The notes: generated by a model not told the origin, from the letters alone. Numbered from the stretch's first letter, positions 19,540-30,512 are shown. The stretch: DNA of 60,356 bases from Marinomonas foliarum (GCF_003337275.1 NZ_QPJQ01000029.1:1-60356); one strand, 5' to 3'. Translations and numbers: made by a program.

Positions 19540-20592
19540 ATGAATCAAAAAACTTACTGGGTTTCGGCCATTATCTCCATTCTCACCGGCACTTGTATAG
19601 GCCTAGCCGTCTTACTCATTCAAGAGAAACAAAAAACACCTATTACAAGCTACTCTTCACCTGTAAAAGCTGCGACTCCTTCCGTTGTAAATATATACAC
19701 CCAAGTAGCAGAACCAAAAGCCTTTAACGATGCAAATAAAGTAAAACACAGCATAAATTTAGGCTCTGGCGTTATAGCAACGAAAGATGGATTTATTCTA
19801 ACCAATCATCATGTCATTCAAAATGCCCAAAGCATTGTTATCGCCCTATATGATGACAGACGCATTGAGGCTAAAATTATTGGTTCCGACCCATCCACAG
19901 ACCTAGCCGTTCTAAAAATAGAGCTACCCAACTTACCAAATATAAAAATGGGCAACAGTGATGACGTCTTTGTTGGCGACCAAATTCTCGCCATTGGTAA
20001 TCCTTTCGGAATAGGTCAAACGGTTACCGCTGGAATAATCAGCGCCAAAGGCCGCAATAGCATAGGATTGAATACCTACGAAAATTTCTTACAAACAGAT
20101 GCCGCTATAAATCCAGGTAACTCAGGCGGTGCACTCGTTAACCTAAAAGGCGAACTGATTGGCATTAGCTCTGCCATCTATTCAAGTACAGGAGGCTCAC
20201 AAGGGATAGGATTTGCCACACCAGTGGACGACGCGCTTGAGGTTATGGCGGATATTATAGAGCACGGTGAAGTTATAAGAGGCTATCTGGGCATGGACGC
20301 ACAGAAGGTCACAAAAGCACTAGCTGAAAACTTGTTACTACCTTCAGAGCACGGACTATTAGTAAGCGATATAACAAAGGAAAGCCCAGCCGAGAAAGCA
20401 GGCATAGAAGTTGGAGATATTATTATTGAAATAAACAATATTCCGAGCGAAGATCCATTTCAGATTAGGCATTTAATTGCATCACTAAAGCCCGGCACCA
20501 ATATTTCACTTGTTGGCATTCGTGGGCAGCAATCCTATCAAACAAATATCATGCTAGAAAAGCAGCCCACGATGCAACGCATTAACTATTAA
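19540..20592 (+). CDS. degS: Site-1 envelope-stress protease DegS/AlgW
   Basis: This membrane-anchored trypsin-like protease with a PDZ domain cleaves the anti-sigma factor RseA/MucA and so releases sigma-E. One N-terminal helix (about 6-27) anchors it facing the periplasm. The triad is H91 (TNHHVI), D121 (STDLAVLKI) and S195 (NPGNSGGALV). The PDZ domain spans about 245-335 (RGYLGMDAQ, GLLVSDITKESPAEKAGIEVGDIIIEINN). At 350 residues and with a single PDZ it is DegS/AlgW, not DegP. No strong ribosome site is visible before the ATG. AlgW lies next to his/mur genes in Pseudomonas as well. Confidence 0.92.
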   Translation: MNQKTYWVSAIISILTGTCIGLAVLLIQEKQKTPITSYSSPVKAATPSVVNIYTQVAEPKAFNDANKVKHSINLGSGVIATKDGFILTNHHVIQNAQSIVIALYDDRRIEAKIIGSDPSTDLAVLKIELPNLPNIKMGNSDDVFVGDQILAIGNPFGIGQTVTAGIISAKGRNSIGLNTYENFLQTDAAINPGNSGGALVNLKGELIGISSAIYSSTGGSQGIGFATPVDDALEVMADIIEHGEVIRGYLGMDAQKVTKALAENLLLPSEHGLLVSDITKESPAEKAGIEVGDIIIEINNIPSEDPFQIRHLIASLKPGTNISLVGIRGQQSYQTNIMLEKQPTMQRINY

Positions 20593-20609
20593 TACATTAT
20601 TTAATAATA

Positions 20610-21161
20610 CTAATTCAGAAGCTCAACTTGCTCTTTTAGACTCTGCAAACTGCGCTCAAAATTACTTCCCGCAATATCATTCGCAAACATAGCAAGATAA
20701 GGACTCAGTAACCCAGTATTCAGACTACCTTCAATAGTCCATACAACCATAGTTTCACTACCACTATCTCGCAGCTCAATTTGGTTTCGAACTAAATCAA
20801 CTGCTGGCTTAGGGCGCACATCAAAACGAATAACGGATGATGAAGACTCAACAATTGTCAACAAACCTTGCTCAGCGGTTTCATCGTAAACTAAAGCGAC
20901 AGAATCACCCTCTTTCAACGCCCCTTCAAAATCAGCAACCTTACCACCCTGAATAAACATCCAGCTCGGCAAACGATCCCCTTGAAGAATATCTCGATAA
21001 ATAGCATCACGAGAAGCCTGAATAACCACGCTGCGCTCTACTCGATAGTCAGTTGGCATGAAAAATCCAACAACCACTAAAAGCAAAATAACCAACGCAG
21101 AAATACGTGTTATTTTTCTGAGCGTATAAAGCGCTGCAGGGTGAGATAAATTACTCACCAT
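20610..21161 (-). CDS. SRPBCC/polyketide-cyclase-like membrane protein
   Basis: The protein (about 183 residues) has an N-terminal membrane helix (about 18-35, [15 protein letters not shown]), then a periplasmic START/SRPBCC-type fold (about 42-180) with [21 protein letters not shown] and the closing long helix [14 protein letters not shown]. The ligand is unknown. The start ATG at 21161 follows GAAGG and overlaps the end of hisD by 11 nt, so it is translated in the murA-hisGD operon. It occupies the place where hisC often lies in pseudomonads. Confidence 0.7.
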   Translation of the reverse strand: MVSNLSHPAALYTLRKITRISALVILLLVVVGFFMPTDYRVERSVVIQASRDAIYRDILQGDRLPSWMFIQGGKVADFEGALKEGDSVALVYDETAEQGLLTIVESSSSVIRFDVRPKPAVDLVRNQIELRDSGSETMVVWTIEGSLNTGLLSPYLAMFANDIAGSNFERSLQSLKEQVELLN

Positions 21162-22470
21162 TCGCACCCTTCAGAATACGATACTCTGCTGACAATGCGT
21201 GCGCCTCTAATGATTCACCACGCGCCAAAGGGGAAGCAATTTTCGCCAACTCACTCGCCCCTTCAGGGGAGCAATAAATCAAAGAACTACGCTTTTGGAA
21301 ATCGTACACACCTAAAGGCGATGAAAAACGTGCAGTGCCAGATGTTGGTAAAACATGATTTGGCCCAGCACAGTAATCGCCTAGCGCCTCTGGAGTATGA
21401 CGCCCCATAAAAATAGCACCAGCATGACGAATTTTCTCAACCCATTTTTCGGGATCATCCATAGACAATTCTAGATGTTCCGCGGCAACAACATTCGCAA
21501 TATCCATCGCTTCATCCATGTTCTCAACATGAATAAATGCACCACGACCTTCCAAGGATGCTTTAATAATATCTTTGCGACTTTGCGTTTCGAGCAACTT
21601 ATCCATTGAGGCCTTTACAGCCTTAAGAAAAGCCAAGTCAGGTGAGATCAGAATCGATTGTGCATCTTCATCATGTTCAGCCTGTGAAAATAAATCCATA
21701 GCAATCCAATCAGGATCAGTTTTGCCATCACACACAACCAATATTTCAGAAGGGCCGGCAATCATGTCGATACCAACCACACCGAACACCATTTTTTTGG
21801 CGGTAGCTACGTAGATATTCCCTGGCCCAACAATTTTATCAACCTTAGGAACGCTTTTTGTACCATAGGCCAGAGCTGCAACGGCTTGGGCACCGCCAAT
21901 CGTAAATACACGATCAACACCAGCAATATAGGCTGCAGCTAAAACGATATCGTTAACTATTCCATCAGGAGTCGGGACCACCATGATGATTTCACCAACG
22001 CCAGCCACTTTTGCAGGCATCACATTCATCAACACAGAGGAAGGATAGGCTGCTTTACCACCAGGCACGTAGACACCAACTCGATCTAACGGAGTGATTT
22101 TTTGCCCCAGCACAGTACCACTGTCTTCTTGATACTGCCAAGAAGGCTGTATTTGACGCTCATGGTAATTATGAACTCGCTCCGCTGCCGCCTCTAAACT
22201 AGCCACCAGTTCTATGCTTACTCGACCTTTCGCTAACGCTAACTCTTCACGGGTAATTTCAAGTTCAGAAGACGATGCAACCTGTCGGCGGTCAAATTGA
22301 TTGGTAAACTCAATCAGAGCGGTATCGCCTTTAAGACGAACCTGCTCAACAATATTTGCTACCGCTTGCTGAACTCCATTATCAGACACTGAGTCCCACG
22401 CAAGTAGAGATTCTAGCTCTGAACGAAACCCTTCAGCTCTAGAAGAAAATTCTCGAATATTCAGACTCAA
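21151..22470 (-). CDS. hisD: Histidinol dehydrogenase
   Basis: HisD catalyses the last two oxidation steps to histidine, using NAD and zinc. Typical motifs are present: [125 protein letters not shown] region. The start is TTG at 22470, immediately after the hisG stop, with GAGG 8 nt upstream. Length 439 residues is normal. Confidence 0.96.
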   Translation of the reverse strand: MSLNIREFSSRAEGFRSELESLLAWDSVSDNGVQQAVANIVEQVRLKGDTALIEFTNQFDRRQVASSSELEITREELALAKGRVSIELVASLEAAAERVHNYHERQIQPSWQYQEDSGTVLGQKITPLDRVGVYVPGGKAAYPSSVLMNVMPAKVAGVGEIIMVVPTPDGIVNDIVLAAAYIAGVDRVFTIGGAQAVAALAYGTKSVPKVDKIVGPGNIYVATAKKMVFGVVGIDMIAGPSEILVVCDGKTDPDWIAMDLFSQAEHDEDAQSILISPDLAFLKAVKASMDKLLETQSRKDIIKASLEGRGAFIHVENMDEAMDIANVVAAEHLELSMDDPEKWVEKIRHAGAIFMGRHTPEALGDYCAGPNHVLPTSGTARFSSPLGVYDFQKRSSLIYCSPEGASELAKIASPLARGESLEAHALSAEYRILKGANGE

Positions 22471-23115
22471 TTACTTACCCTCGTTATCTTCAACCGCTCG
22501 TCTTATCATTTCTAAAATAGGCTCAATTTCTGAGTATTTAGTCTTGTAAGCCGCTTTATTGACCACCAAACGCGTACTAATTGGCGCAATCAATTCCCGC
22601 GCCTCCAGACCATTCGCTTTTAACGTATTGCCCGTGTCCACTATATCAACAATAAGATCAGCAAGCCCCATGATCGGAGCCAACTCCATCGCGCCATATA
22701 GTTTCACAACGTCTGCTTGAACGCCCTGCTCAGCAAAATACGCTTTCGCAGTTTTGATAAACTTAGAAGCCACCTTCAAACGTCTATTTGGCAAAGGTTG
22801 GTCCACAACACCAGCCGTCATCAAACGACATTTTGCTATTTTAAGGTCTAATAGTTCATATAAATTTTTAGTAGAGGCTTCCATCAATACATCTTTGCCC
22901 GCCACACCAAAATCTGCCACACCATGATCAACATATGTGGGCACATCCGTTGCGCGCAAAATAACTAATTTTATATGCTCATGATTAGTATCAAATATTA
23001 ACTTTCGACTTTTACTAATATCTTCAACAGGAACAATATTCGCCTTCTCTAAAAGCGGCAAGGTTTCACCAAGAATACGCCCTTTCGACAGAGCAATCGT
23101 TAATGTTTTACTCAT
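22471..23115 (-). CDS. hisG: ATP phosphoribosyltransferase, short form
   Basis: HisG condenses ATP with PRPP, the first and feedback-controlled step of histidine synthesis. At 214 residues it is the short form (HisG-S), lacking the C-terminal ACT-like regulatory domain of the E. coli enzyme. Short forms need the HisZ subunit for activity, and hisZ is not in this window. Motifs: [69 protein letters not shown] region. It sits 1 nt after murA, so translation is probably coupled. Confidence 0.96.
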   Translation of the reverse strand: MSKTLTIALSKGRILGETLPLLEKANIVPVEDISKSRKLIFDTNHEHIKLVILRATDVPTYVDHGVADFGVAGKDVLMEASTKNLYELLDLKIAKCRLMTAGVVDQPLPNRRLKVASKFIKTAKAYFAEQGVQADVVKLYGAMELAPIMGLADLIVDIVDTGNTLKANGLEARELIAPISTRLVVNKAAYKTKYSEIEPILEMIRRAVEDNEGK

Positions 23116-23116
23116 A

Positions 23117-24382
<1,266 letters not shown>

Positions 24383-24405
24383 TTAAATCTCTTATAATCG
24401 CGTTA

Positions 24406-24642
24406 TTACAGCTTATTTTTTTGTTCTGGCGTGTAGGTTTTCATGGTAACGGCATGAATGGCGCCACTGGAAATAGCTTCCTGAAGGTGAGAGTAAACAA
24501 GCTGCTGCCTTTTGACAGTTGATAATCCTTCAAACTCACTTGTTACTACCACTACTTGAAAATTACACCCCTCACCTTCTGCGATCACTTCGCAATTAGG
24601 AATAGAGGATTCTAAAAGTGCTTTAACTTCACCTGCGTTCAC
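24406..24642 (-). CDS. ibaG: BolA-family protein IbaG
   Basis: The 78-residue protein has the BolA fold: GCNFQVVVVTSEFEGLSTVKRQQLVYSHL and the IHAVTMKTYTPEQ end. IbaG works with monothiol glutaredoxin in iron-sulfur cluster handling and acid tolerance. The start is GTG at 24642 with GGAG 6 nt upstream. It lies upstream of murA, as in E. coli, where mlaB normally precedes it; here mlaB is absent and a terminator lies between mlaC and ibaG. Confidence 0.92.
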   Translation of the reverse strand: MNAGEVKALLESSIPNCEVIAEGEGCNFQVVVVTSEFEGLSTVKRQQLVYSHLQEAISSGAIHAVTMKTYTPEQKNKL

Positions 24643-24783
24643 AGTCGCTCCAATAGATTAAATATACATAATTGGCTTTATTCTACCTTAGTACAGCCAA
24701 CTACTTAACACCTCAAAGCGTAACTCTGAAGAAAAAACTGGCTGTTTTCTAACATTTTAATCTAGGCTGACAATCGAACTGAC

Positions 24784-24819
24784 AAAAAATCCGAACCCAC
24801 AGAGTGAATTCGGATTTTT
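24784..24819 (-). terminator. Rho-independent terminator of mlaFEDC
   Basis: AAAAATCCGAA (24785-24795) and TTCGGATTTTT (24809-24819) form an 11-bp stem with a T run on the minus strand, about 28 nt after the mlaC stop. It separates the mla genes from ibaG-murA. Confidence 0.85.
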
Positions 24820-24846
24820 AACGTGCTTTATATCAAGGAGGAGAAA

Positions 24847-25464
24847 CTATGACTTTTTAGCTAACGACTCTCTCCAAGCCGAAATAGCCGACTCAATATC
24901 ATTTCTATTTTGTTCCATCATCACACCAAACTGCTTGCGAAAAGTCAGTCCGAAGTTAATGTTATTGATGACTACATTGCTCAACATCCAATTTCCTTGC
25001 TTTGCCTGTTCCATATAAAAAGAAATATTTAGAACACCGCCTGCTTCCATCTGGAAATTAACATCTACCTTTGTTTCCTTTCCTCGCCCCTGAGGCCCCA
25101 AGGGTAAAACATTAATTCGATCTGCGTCCAACTCCAAAAGCGATGCGCCATATGTTTTCAGCAAGGTATCTTTGGTCACATTTGCGAAACGGGCTCGCTG
25201 CTCTGGAGAAGCTCTACGATAATACTTCCCCATTACCTTTTTTGAGAAATCATCAAAATCAACAACCTCTTCCAAAATATCATTTACACGCTGTTCAAGT
25301 AACGCTGGGTCTTTTGCTAAAACCGCCTTATCAGCAACAATATTCGTTCGAAAAGCCTCAACCACATTAACAACAGTGTTTCTCGCTTCATCTACGTTTG
25401 ACCATGCAAGATTTGCACTGACCAAGGAAAAAAACACAAGCACGCCTGAAAAAATTCTTAACAT
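24847..25464 (-). CDS. mlaC: Periplasmic phospholipid-binding protein MlaC
   Basis: MlaC carries phospholipids between the outer-membrane MlaA complex and the MlaFEDB transporter. After a signal peptide (about 1-22, cleavage near LAWS-NVD), the Tol-Ttg2 domain spans the rest: VLEEVVDFDDFSKKVMGKYYR-type region, YGASLLEL, and NVVINNINFGLTFRKQF. The start at 25464 has GGAG 7 nt upstream and lies 4 nt after mlaD. Length 205 residues. Confidence 0.93.
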   Translation of the reverse strand: MLRIFSGVLVFFSLVSANLAWSNVDEARNTVVNVVEAFRTNIVADKAVLAKDPALLEQRVNDILEEVVDFDDFSKKVMGKYYRRASPEQRARFANVTKDTLLKTYGASLLELDADRINVLPLGPQGRGKETKVDVNFQMEAGGVLNISFYMEQAKQGNWMLSNVVINNINFGLTFRKQFGVMMEQNRNDIESAISAWRESLAKKS

Positions 25465-25468
25465 AATA

Positions 25469-25930
25469 CTACTCCGAATCACCTGCCTTGAATAAAAACT
25501 GACTAATTAATGTCTCCAAAACAAGAGCCGATTGCGTATCAAAAATCTCACCGCCATCAGTCAGCATTTCATCATCAGCACCAATTGATAACCCTAAATA
25601 TTTTTCTCCCAACAAGCCACTTGTCAGGATAGCAATAGAACTGTCTGTCGGAATATTATCGACATCCGAATCGATATTCATGGTAACCAACCCCATATAA
25701 AGATCTTTATCTAGCGTTATCGATTCAACACTACCAATATTTACGCCAGCAATAGTGACTTTTGCTCGATTACTCAAACCACCAATATCATCAAATCTAG
25801 CAACTATCTGGTAAGTATCTTTTTTATCAGAAAATGCCAAGCCACTAACCTGCACCGCTAGGTAAACAAAGGCCATAATACCAACAACAATAAAGGCCCC
25901 TACAAACAATTCAATACGTTTACTTCTCAT
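25469..25930 (-). CDS. mlaD: MCE-domain protein MlaD
   Basis: MlaD is the inner-membrane-anchored MCE protein that forms the hexameric periplasmic ring of the Mla transporter. One N-terminal helix (about 8-28) precedes an MCE domain (about 38-117) with ARFDDIGGLSNRAKVTIAGVNIGSV and AILTSGLLGEKYLGLSIG. The start at 25930 is used because the upstream TTG is part of its own ribosome site (TTGGAG). It follows mlaE by 1 nt. Length 153 residues is typical. Confidence 0.94.
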   Translation of the reverse strand: MRSKRIELFVGAFIVVGIMAFVYLAVQVSGLAFSDKKDTYQIVARFDDIGGLSNRAKVTIAGVNIGSVESITLDKDLYMGLVTMNIDSDVDNIPTDSSIAILTSGLLGEKYLGLSIGADDEMLTDGGEIFDTQSALVLETLISQFLFKAGDSE

Positions 25931-25931
25931 C

Positions 25932-26714
25932 TTAAAAATCTCCAAACATGGCGGCAGTTAATACAAAGTCCAACGCCAAAATAGCCAATGAACCTAAAAC
26001 GACAGTACGAGTCGTGGCTTTACCAATCCCTTCTGAGGTTGGTACACACTCATACCCTTGATAGACAGCAATCCAAGTAACAGCAACAGAGAAAAACACC
26101 GCTTTAATAAAACCATTAAGAATATCGGTATCAAAATAGACTGACTGCTGCATCAGCGACCAAAAAGCGCCATCATGGACACCTAACCAGTTAACAGAAA
26201 CAATCAAGCCACCGATAATCCCTGTCGCCGAGAAGATCAAACTCAACAAAGGCAAACAAATAACCCCAGCAATAAACCTAGGTGCAATGACTCGACGCAA
26301 TGGATCAACACCCATCATTTCAAAACTAGATAGCTGCTCTGTTGCTTTCATCAAGCCAATTTCAGCAGTCAAAGATGACCCAGCACGACCTGCGAACAAT
26401 AAAGCGGTTACCACTGGACCTAACTCTCGCAATAAAGCCAAAGCCAACAACTGACCTACCGCTTCTTCTGAACCAAACTTAGCCAGTATGCTATAGCCCT
26501 GTAACGCCAATACCATCCCAATGAAAGCGCCAGAAACGACCACTATCACTAGAGATAAAACACCCACAGAATACAACTGTTTAACCAGTAAATTTAAAGA
26601 CTCTTTCGGCCTAACTGGCAATCTAAAGACACTTTGAATGAGAAAAATCCCAGCACGCCCCACCGACTCTAGCCAATTCAGCAACGCAGCCCCAAGTTCT
26701 GCAACCATTTTCAT
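25932..26714 (-). CDS. mlaE: Phospholipid transporter permease MlaE
   Basis: This 260-residue integral membrane permease has about five helices and the MlaE signatures: FIGMVLALQGYSILAKFG, LLRELGPVVTALLFAGRAGSSLTAEIGLMKATEQL, MGVDPLRRVIAPRF and the C-terminal GYECVPTSEGIGKATTRTVVLGS-type motif. It forms the membrane core of the Mla ABC complex. Its ATG overlaps the mlaF stop by 4 nt. Confidence 0.95.
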   Translation of the reverse strand: MKMVAELGAALLNWLESVGRAGIFLIQSVFRLPVRPKESLNLLVKQLYSVGVLSLVIVVVSGAFIGMVLALQGYSILAKFGSEEAVGQLLALALLRELGPVVTALLFAGRAGSSLTAEIGLMKATEQLSSFEMMGVDPLRRVIAPRFIAGVICLPLLSLIFSATGIIGGLIVSVNWLGVHDGAFWSLMQQSVYFDTDILNGFIKAVFFSVAVTWIAVYQGYECVPTSEGIGKATTRTVVLGSLAILALDFVLTAAMFGDF

Positions 26715-27508
26715 AAAGACACCTTATCCGCAACTGAGCTACTTTCTGGATAATGAAATGGCACTGGCCCATCTGGCTCACCATTTAAGAACTGCTGGAC
26801 CTCAGCATTATCTGACGCCTTTATCTCCTCAGCTGACCCTTCCGCAATAACACGACCGCCAGCTAAAATACATACATGATCTGCAATAGAAAGAGACTCT
26901 TCAACATCGTGAGAAACAAGCACTGAGGTGATCTTGGCTGAATCATTTAACTGGCGTATTAGCTTCACCAGCACACCTTTTGAAATTGGATCCTGGCCTG
27001 TAAATGGCTCATCATACATAACCAACTCAGGGTCCAAGGCTATCGCCCTAGCCAATGCAACACGTCGCGCCATACCACCAGAAAGTTCAGATGGCATTAA
27101 TTCGGCCGCCCCTCGCAAACCGACACTGTAAAGCTTTTCCAACACTCTGTTAGATATTGCTTCAGCGTCAAGCTTGGTGTGCTCCTCCATTGGAAAAGCT
27201 ATGTTCTCAGCAACACTCATGTCACTGAATAGAGCACCACTTTGGAACAACATGCCCATTTTCTTTCTCGCTTTATACAGATTCGACCGAGACAATGAGT
27301 GGATATTTTGACCATCTACCAAAACCGCCCCAGAGTCTGGCGCTAACTGAGCTGCAATCAAACGCAGCAAAGTAGTTTTACCTGTTCCGCTTGGCCCCAT
27401 GACAGCGGTAATCTTCCCCCTAGGAATCGTTAGAGAGACGTTTTCGTAAATAAGCCGCTCCCCCCTTGAAAAACTCACATTTTGGACTTCGATATAAGCA
27501 TCAGTCAC
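26711..27508 (-). CDS. mlaF: Phospholipid transporter ATP-binding protein MlaF
   Basis: MlaF is the ATPase of the Mla system. Walker A is GPSGTGKTTLL, the signature is LSGGMARRVALARA, and Walker B is ELVMYDEPFTGQDP, followed by VLVSHDVEE. The C-terminal tail (NGEPDGPVPFHYP) is the segment that in E. coli contacts the neighbouring subunit and MlaB. The start is GTG at 27508 with AAGGG upstream. First gene of the operon. No mlaB (STAS partner) was found in the window. Confidence 0.95.
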   Translation of the reverse strand: MTDAYIEVQNVSFSRGERLIYENVSLTIPRGKITAVMGPSGTGKTTLLRLIAAQLAPDSGAVLVDGQNIHSLSRSNLYKARKKMGMLFQSGALFSDMSVAENIAFPMEEHTKLDAEAISNRVLEKLYSVGLRGAAELMPSELSGGMARRVALARAIALDPELVMYDEPFTGQDPISKGVLVKLIRQLNDSAKITSVLVSHDVEESLSIADHVCILAGGRVIAEGSAEEIKASDNAEVQQFLNGEPDGPVPFHYPESSSVADKVSL

Positions 27509-27641
27509 TGGTACACCCTTAGCATCCTTCCCAAATATGGTTTGATACTATCATTGCCCCCTAACAATTAGAATCGTGACAAAGGCAAAACTACTTTGTT
27601 TGCAATATCAAGCCTTGAATTTAGTCGCCAAACCTCATTAA

Positions 27642-28640
27642 ATGGTGCCTTCTATTACAATGAGTCATACCATTAATATGTTGTTATTTTCTATTGCTCT
27701 CATCGCAGGACTAGTTTTACTCGTATTTAGCTCTGATAAATTCATTGAGCACGCTGCTCTCGTAGCTGAAAAGCTCAACGTAAGCCCTATGATTATTGGC
27801 ATCACCCTAGTAGCATTTGGCACATCAGCTCCCGAGATGGTGGTTTCTGCTATTGCCGCAATGGATAATGCGCCAGAAATAGCAATCGGCAATGTTCTAG
27901 GCTCGAATATTGCCAACATCGCTCTAGTGCTAGGTATCACCTTGTTGTTTTCCGCCATCCCTATAGCAAAAGGACTTTCCACAAAAGAAGTCCCCCTAGT
28001 GTTAGCAATCACACTACTAACCGGCTTTTTATTATATGACCAAGCATTAGATCTTTGGGACGGTATAATACTCATTGTTGCTTTTATCGTCGTACTGATC
28101 ATTCTATTGCGCGGCAACAAAGATCTAGAGAGTGAACTAAAAGAAGAGCTTCCTGCAGATGACGGCACATCAATACTACAATCACTAGTCATTGCATTAA
28201 TCGGACTAATCGTCCTAATCGGCAGCTCCAAACTACTCGTTTGGGGAGCCATAGGGATAGCCACAGCATTAGGTGTTAGCGAGCTAGTCATCGGCTTAAC
28301 TATTGTTGCGATTGGAACCAGCCTTCCAGAGTTAGCGGCTTCCATTAGTAGTGTGAGAAAAGGCCATCATGACATTGCCATTGGCAATGTATTGGGCTCA
28401 AACGTCTTTAACCTAGCCACCGTACTACCTTTACCTGCACTGATTGCCCCGGGAATCATTGATCCGAGCGTGATACAGCGTGATTTCCCTTGGGTACTAG
28501 GATTGACTGTCGCGCTTGCTGTTGCCATCTTCATCTTTAAAAAATCCAAGAGCAATGCTATCCCTAGATGGTTAGGTCTACCCTTAATCGCTTCTTATGG
28601 CGTGTATTTATTCGCAATCAGCACGAATGGCGCTTTATAA
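27642..28640 (+). CDS. yrbG: Sodium/calcium antiporter, YrbG family
   Basis: This is a cation/Ca2+ exchanger with about ten helices arranged as two inverted repeats. Each repeat carries the family motif: VAFGTSAPEMVVS (about residues 58-69) and VAIGTSLPELAAS (about 223-234), along with two GNVLGSN motifs. It precedes lptC, as in E. coli, but here directly, because kdsD and kdsC are absent. The ATG at 27642 has no clear ribosome site; MSHTINM at 27660 is an alternative. Length about 326-332 residues. Confidence 0.9.
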   Translation: MVPSITMSHTINMLLFSIALIAGLVLLVFSSDKFIEHAALVAEKLNVSPMIIGITLVAFGTSAPEMVVSAIAAMDNAPEIAIGNVLGSNIANIALVLGITLLFSAIPIAKGLSTKEVPLVLAITLLTGFLLYDQALDLWDGIILIVAFIVVLIILLRGNKDLESELKEELPADDGTSILQSLVIALIGLIVLIGSSKLLVWGAIGIATALGVSELVIGLTIVAIGTSLPELAASISSVRKGHHDIAIGNVLGSNVFNLATVLPLPALIAPGIIDPSVIQRDFPWVLGLTVALAVAIFIFKKSKSNAIPRWLGLPLIASYGVYLFAISTNGAL

Positions 28641-28642
28641 CA

Positions 28643-29218
28643 ATGGATACTGCAAAGCTATTAAAGACCAAAAACACTCTCATATTAGTCGTGATAATTA
28701 TGCTTGCGATTGCTATCAGTTGGTACAGTACAGAGCCAGGCAAAAACTTGGTGGAAGCAGATGCACTTCGTGGATCACCTGATTACTTTGTCACCGAAGT
28801 ACAAATTAAAGAGTTTGATAAAAGTGGAACTTTAATCGAATCTATGAATGCAAAACAAACCTTCCACTATGATTTGCAAGACAAAACATTCCTTGAACAA
28901 CCTAGTGTTGCGCGCTACTCAGAGTCAGGGCAATGGAATGCAAAAGCAGATAAAGGGGTTATTGAGGACGGAAGTAATGATATCCTATTAACTGACAACG
29001 TAAGAGCAACTAAGAAGTATCAACAGTCTGAAGACATCAATTTAAGCTCAGACAACATGCACTACGAAGATAAAAACAAATCATTGACCAGCTACGGAGC
29101 TGCTACCCTGATATCAACTCAAGGAAAAACCTCCGCAAGCAAGATTACAACCTATATAAATTCAGAAGAAGTCGTGATGACAGGATCTGTACGAGGAAGC
29201 TATGAAACAATTCATTAA
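28643..29218 (+). CDS. lptC: LPS export protein LptC
   Basis: LptC is a bitopic inner-membrane protein that passes LPS from LptB2FG to LptA. The start at 28643 (MDTAKLLKTKN) lies 2 nt after the yrbG stop. One helix (about 14-30, LILVVIIMLAIAISWY) is followed by a periplasmic beta-jellyroll with AKQTFHYD, LEQPSVARYSESGQWNAKADKGVIEDGSNDILLTDNV-type strands and YINSEEVVMTGSV near the end. Length 191 residues matches. Its 3' end overlaps lptA by 17 nt. Confidence 0.92.
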   Translation: MDTAKLLKTKNTLILVVIIMLAIAISWYSTEPGKNLVEADALRGSPDYFVTEVQIKEFDKSGTLIESMNAKQTFHYDLQDKTFLEQPSVARYSESGQWNAKADKGVIEDGSNDILLTDNVRATKKYQQSEDINLSSDNMHYEDKNKSLTSYGAATLISTQGKTSASKITTYINSEEVVMTGSVRGSYETIH

Positions 29219-29708
29219 CGCCAGCATGTTGCTCACTTCTGCCCTTATTGGACAATACACTTACGCATTACCAGATGACATCAATAAGCCGTTAGAAATA
29301 CAAGCCGATGAAGCATCGTTCGACCAAAACTCAGGTCAAGCCATTTATAAAGGCAACGTATTTGTAAAGCAGGGCTCTATCGAGATTCAAGCGCAGTATT
29401 TAAAAGTTTCCACAGATCCAAAAACCCAACAATTCAATAGCCTTGAAGCGACTGGTTTGCCTGCGAAGTTCAGCCAACAAATTGACTGGAATGGAAACAT
29501 TGTTATTAGCAGAGGAAACGAAATCCACTACCAAACAGATGAATCTAAGTTAGAAATTACTGGTGATGGCTATTTGAGCCGCATGCAGAACTCTATCACT
29601 GCTGACTATATCCTCTATATGATTCAAGACGGCACCTTTAGCGCAGAGAAAAAAGATTCTGGACGCGTGTCTATGACATTACAACCACAAGCTACTGAGG
29701 CAAAATAA
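29202..29708 (+). CDS. lptA: LPS transport periplasmic protein LptA
   Basis: LptA forms the periplasmic bridge for LPS. It has a signal peptide (about 1-22, cleavage near TYA-LP) and an OstA-type domain: PLEIQADEASFDQNSGQAIYKGNVFVKQGSIEIQA, LEATGLPAKFSQQ, and ITGDGYLSRMQNSITADYI. AGGAAG lies just upstream of the ATG. Length 168 residues. Between lptC and lptB, as in almost all gammaproteobacteria. Confidence 0.94.
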   Translation: MKQFINASMLLTSALIGQYTYALPDDINKPLEIQADEASFDQNSGQAIYKGNVFVKQGSIEIQAQYLKVSTDPKTQQFNSLEATGLPAKFSQQIDWNGNIVISRGNEIHYQTDESKLEITGDGYLSRMQNSITADYILYMIQDGTFSAEKKDSGRVSMTLQPQATEAK

Positions 29709-29711
29709 TAG

Positions 29712-30437
29712 ATGGCCTTACTAGAAGCAAAGCACCTTGCAAAAAGCTATAAAAAACGCAAAGTTGTAAAAGATGTATCAATTTCTGTTGAATCAGGACA
29801 AGCGGTTGGTCTATTAGGACCAAACGGAGCAGGGAAAACCACTTGCTTCTATATGATTGTTGGCATGGTAGCAAATGACGCTGGCGGCATTTTTATTGAT
29901 GGCGTAGATATAACCCACGACGCAATGCATACACGTGCACAAAAAGGCATTGGCTACCTTCCTCAGGAAGCATCTATTTTCCGAAAGATGTCGGTAGAAG
30001 ATAACATATTAGCTATCTTAGAAACCCGAAAAGAGCTAAATAAAAGCCAACAACAAGAGAGACTTGAGACTCTTTTAGAAGAGTTTCACATTACTCATAT
30101 ACGCACCAACTTAGGCATGGCATTGTCTGGAGGAGAACGTCGTAGGGTCGAAATTGCAAGAGCACTTGCAATGAACCCAAAATTCATCCTTCTAGATGAA
30201 CCATTTGCTGGTGTAGACCCTATTTCTGTTGGTGACATAAAGCTCATCATCAAACATCTGCAAGAAAGTGGTATAGGTGTATTGATCACCGATCACAACG
30301 TCAGAGAGACCCTCGACATCTGCGATAAAGCCTATATTGTTGGCAATGGCTACATCATTGCGTCAGGTGATGCTAGTACTGTCATCAACAATGAACAGGT
30401 TAAAAAGGTCTATTTAGGCGACGACTTCCGTCTGTAA
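29712..30437 (+). CDS. lptB: LPS export ATP-binding protein LptB
   Basis: LptB powers LPS extraction with LptF and LptG. Walker A is [19 protein letters not shown], the signature is [16 protein letters not shown], Walker B is [13 protein letters not shown], and the switch His lies in [35 protein letters not shown] is diagnostic of LptB. Length 241 residues. It starts 3 nt after lptA and is followed 75 nt later by rpoN. Confidence 0.96.
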   Translation: MALLEAKHLAKSYKKRKVVKDVSISVESGQAVGLLGPNGAGKTTCFYMIVGMVANDAGGIFIDGVDITHDAMHTRAQKGIGYLPQEASIFRKMSVEDNILAILETRKELNKSQQQERLETLLEEFHITHIRTNLGMALSGGERRRVEIARALAMNPKFILLDEPFAGVDPISVGDIKLIIKHLQESGIGVLITDHNVRETLDICDKAYIVGNGYIIASGDASTVINNEQVKKVYLGDDFRL

Positions 30438-30512
30438 CCCCTTATCATTGCTGTAGAAAGGGAGTAGTATGCACAACTCGTTCCAATTCATTCAAACAAA
30501 AAGAGTTGCTCC

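Noticed and set aside
27665..28345. 226-codon minus-strand frame inside yrbG
   Set aside because: Shadow of the membrane protein's codon pattern; rich in Ile/Ser/Thr, with no recognisable domain.
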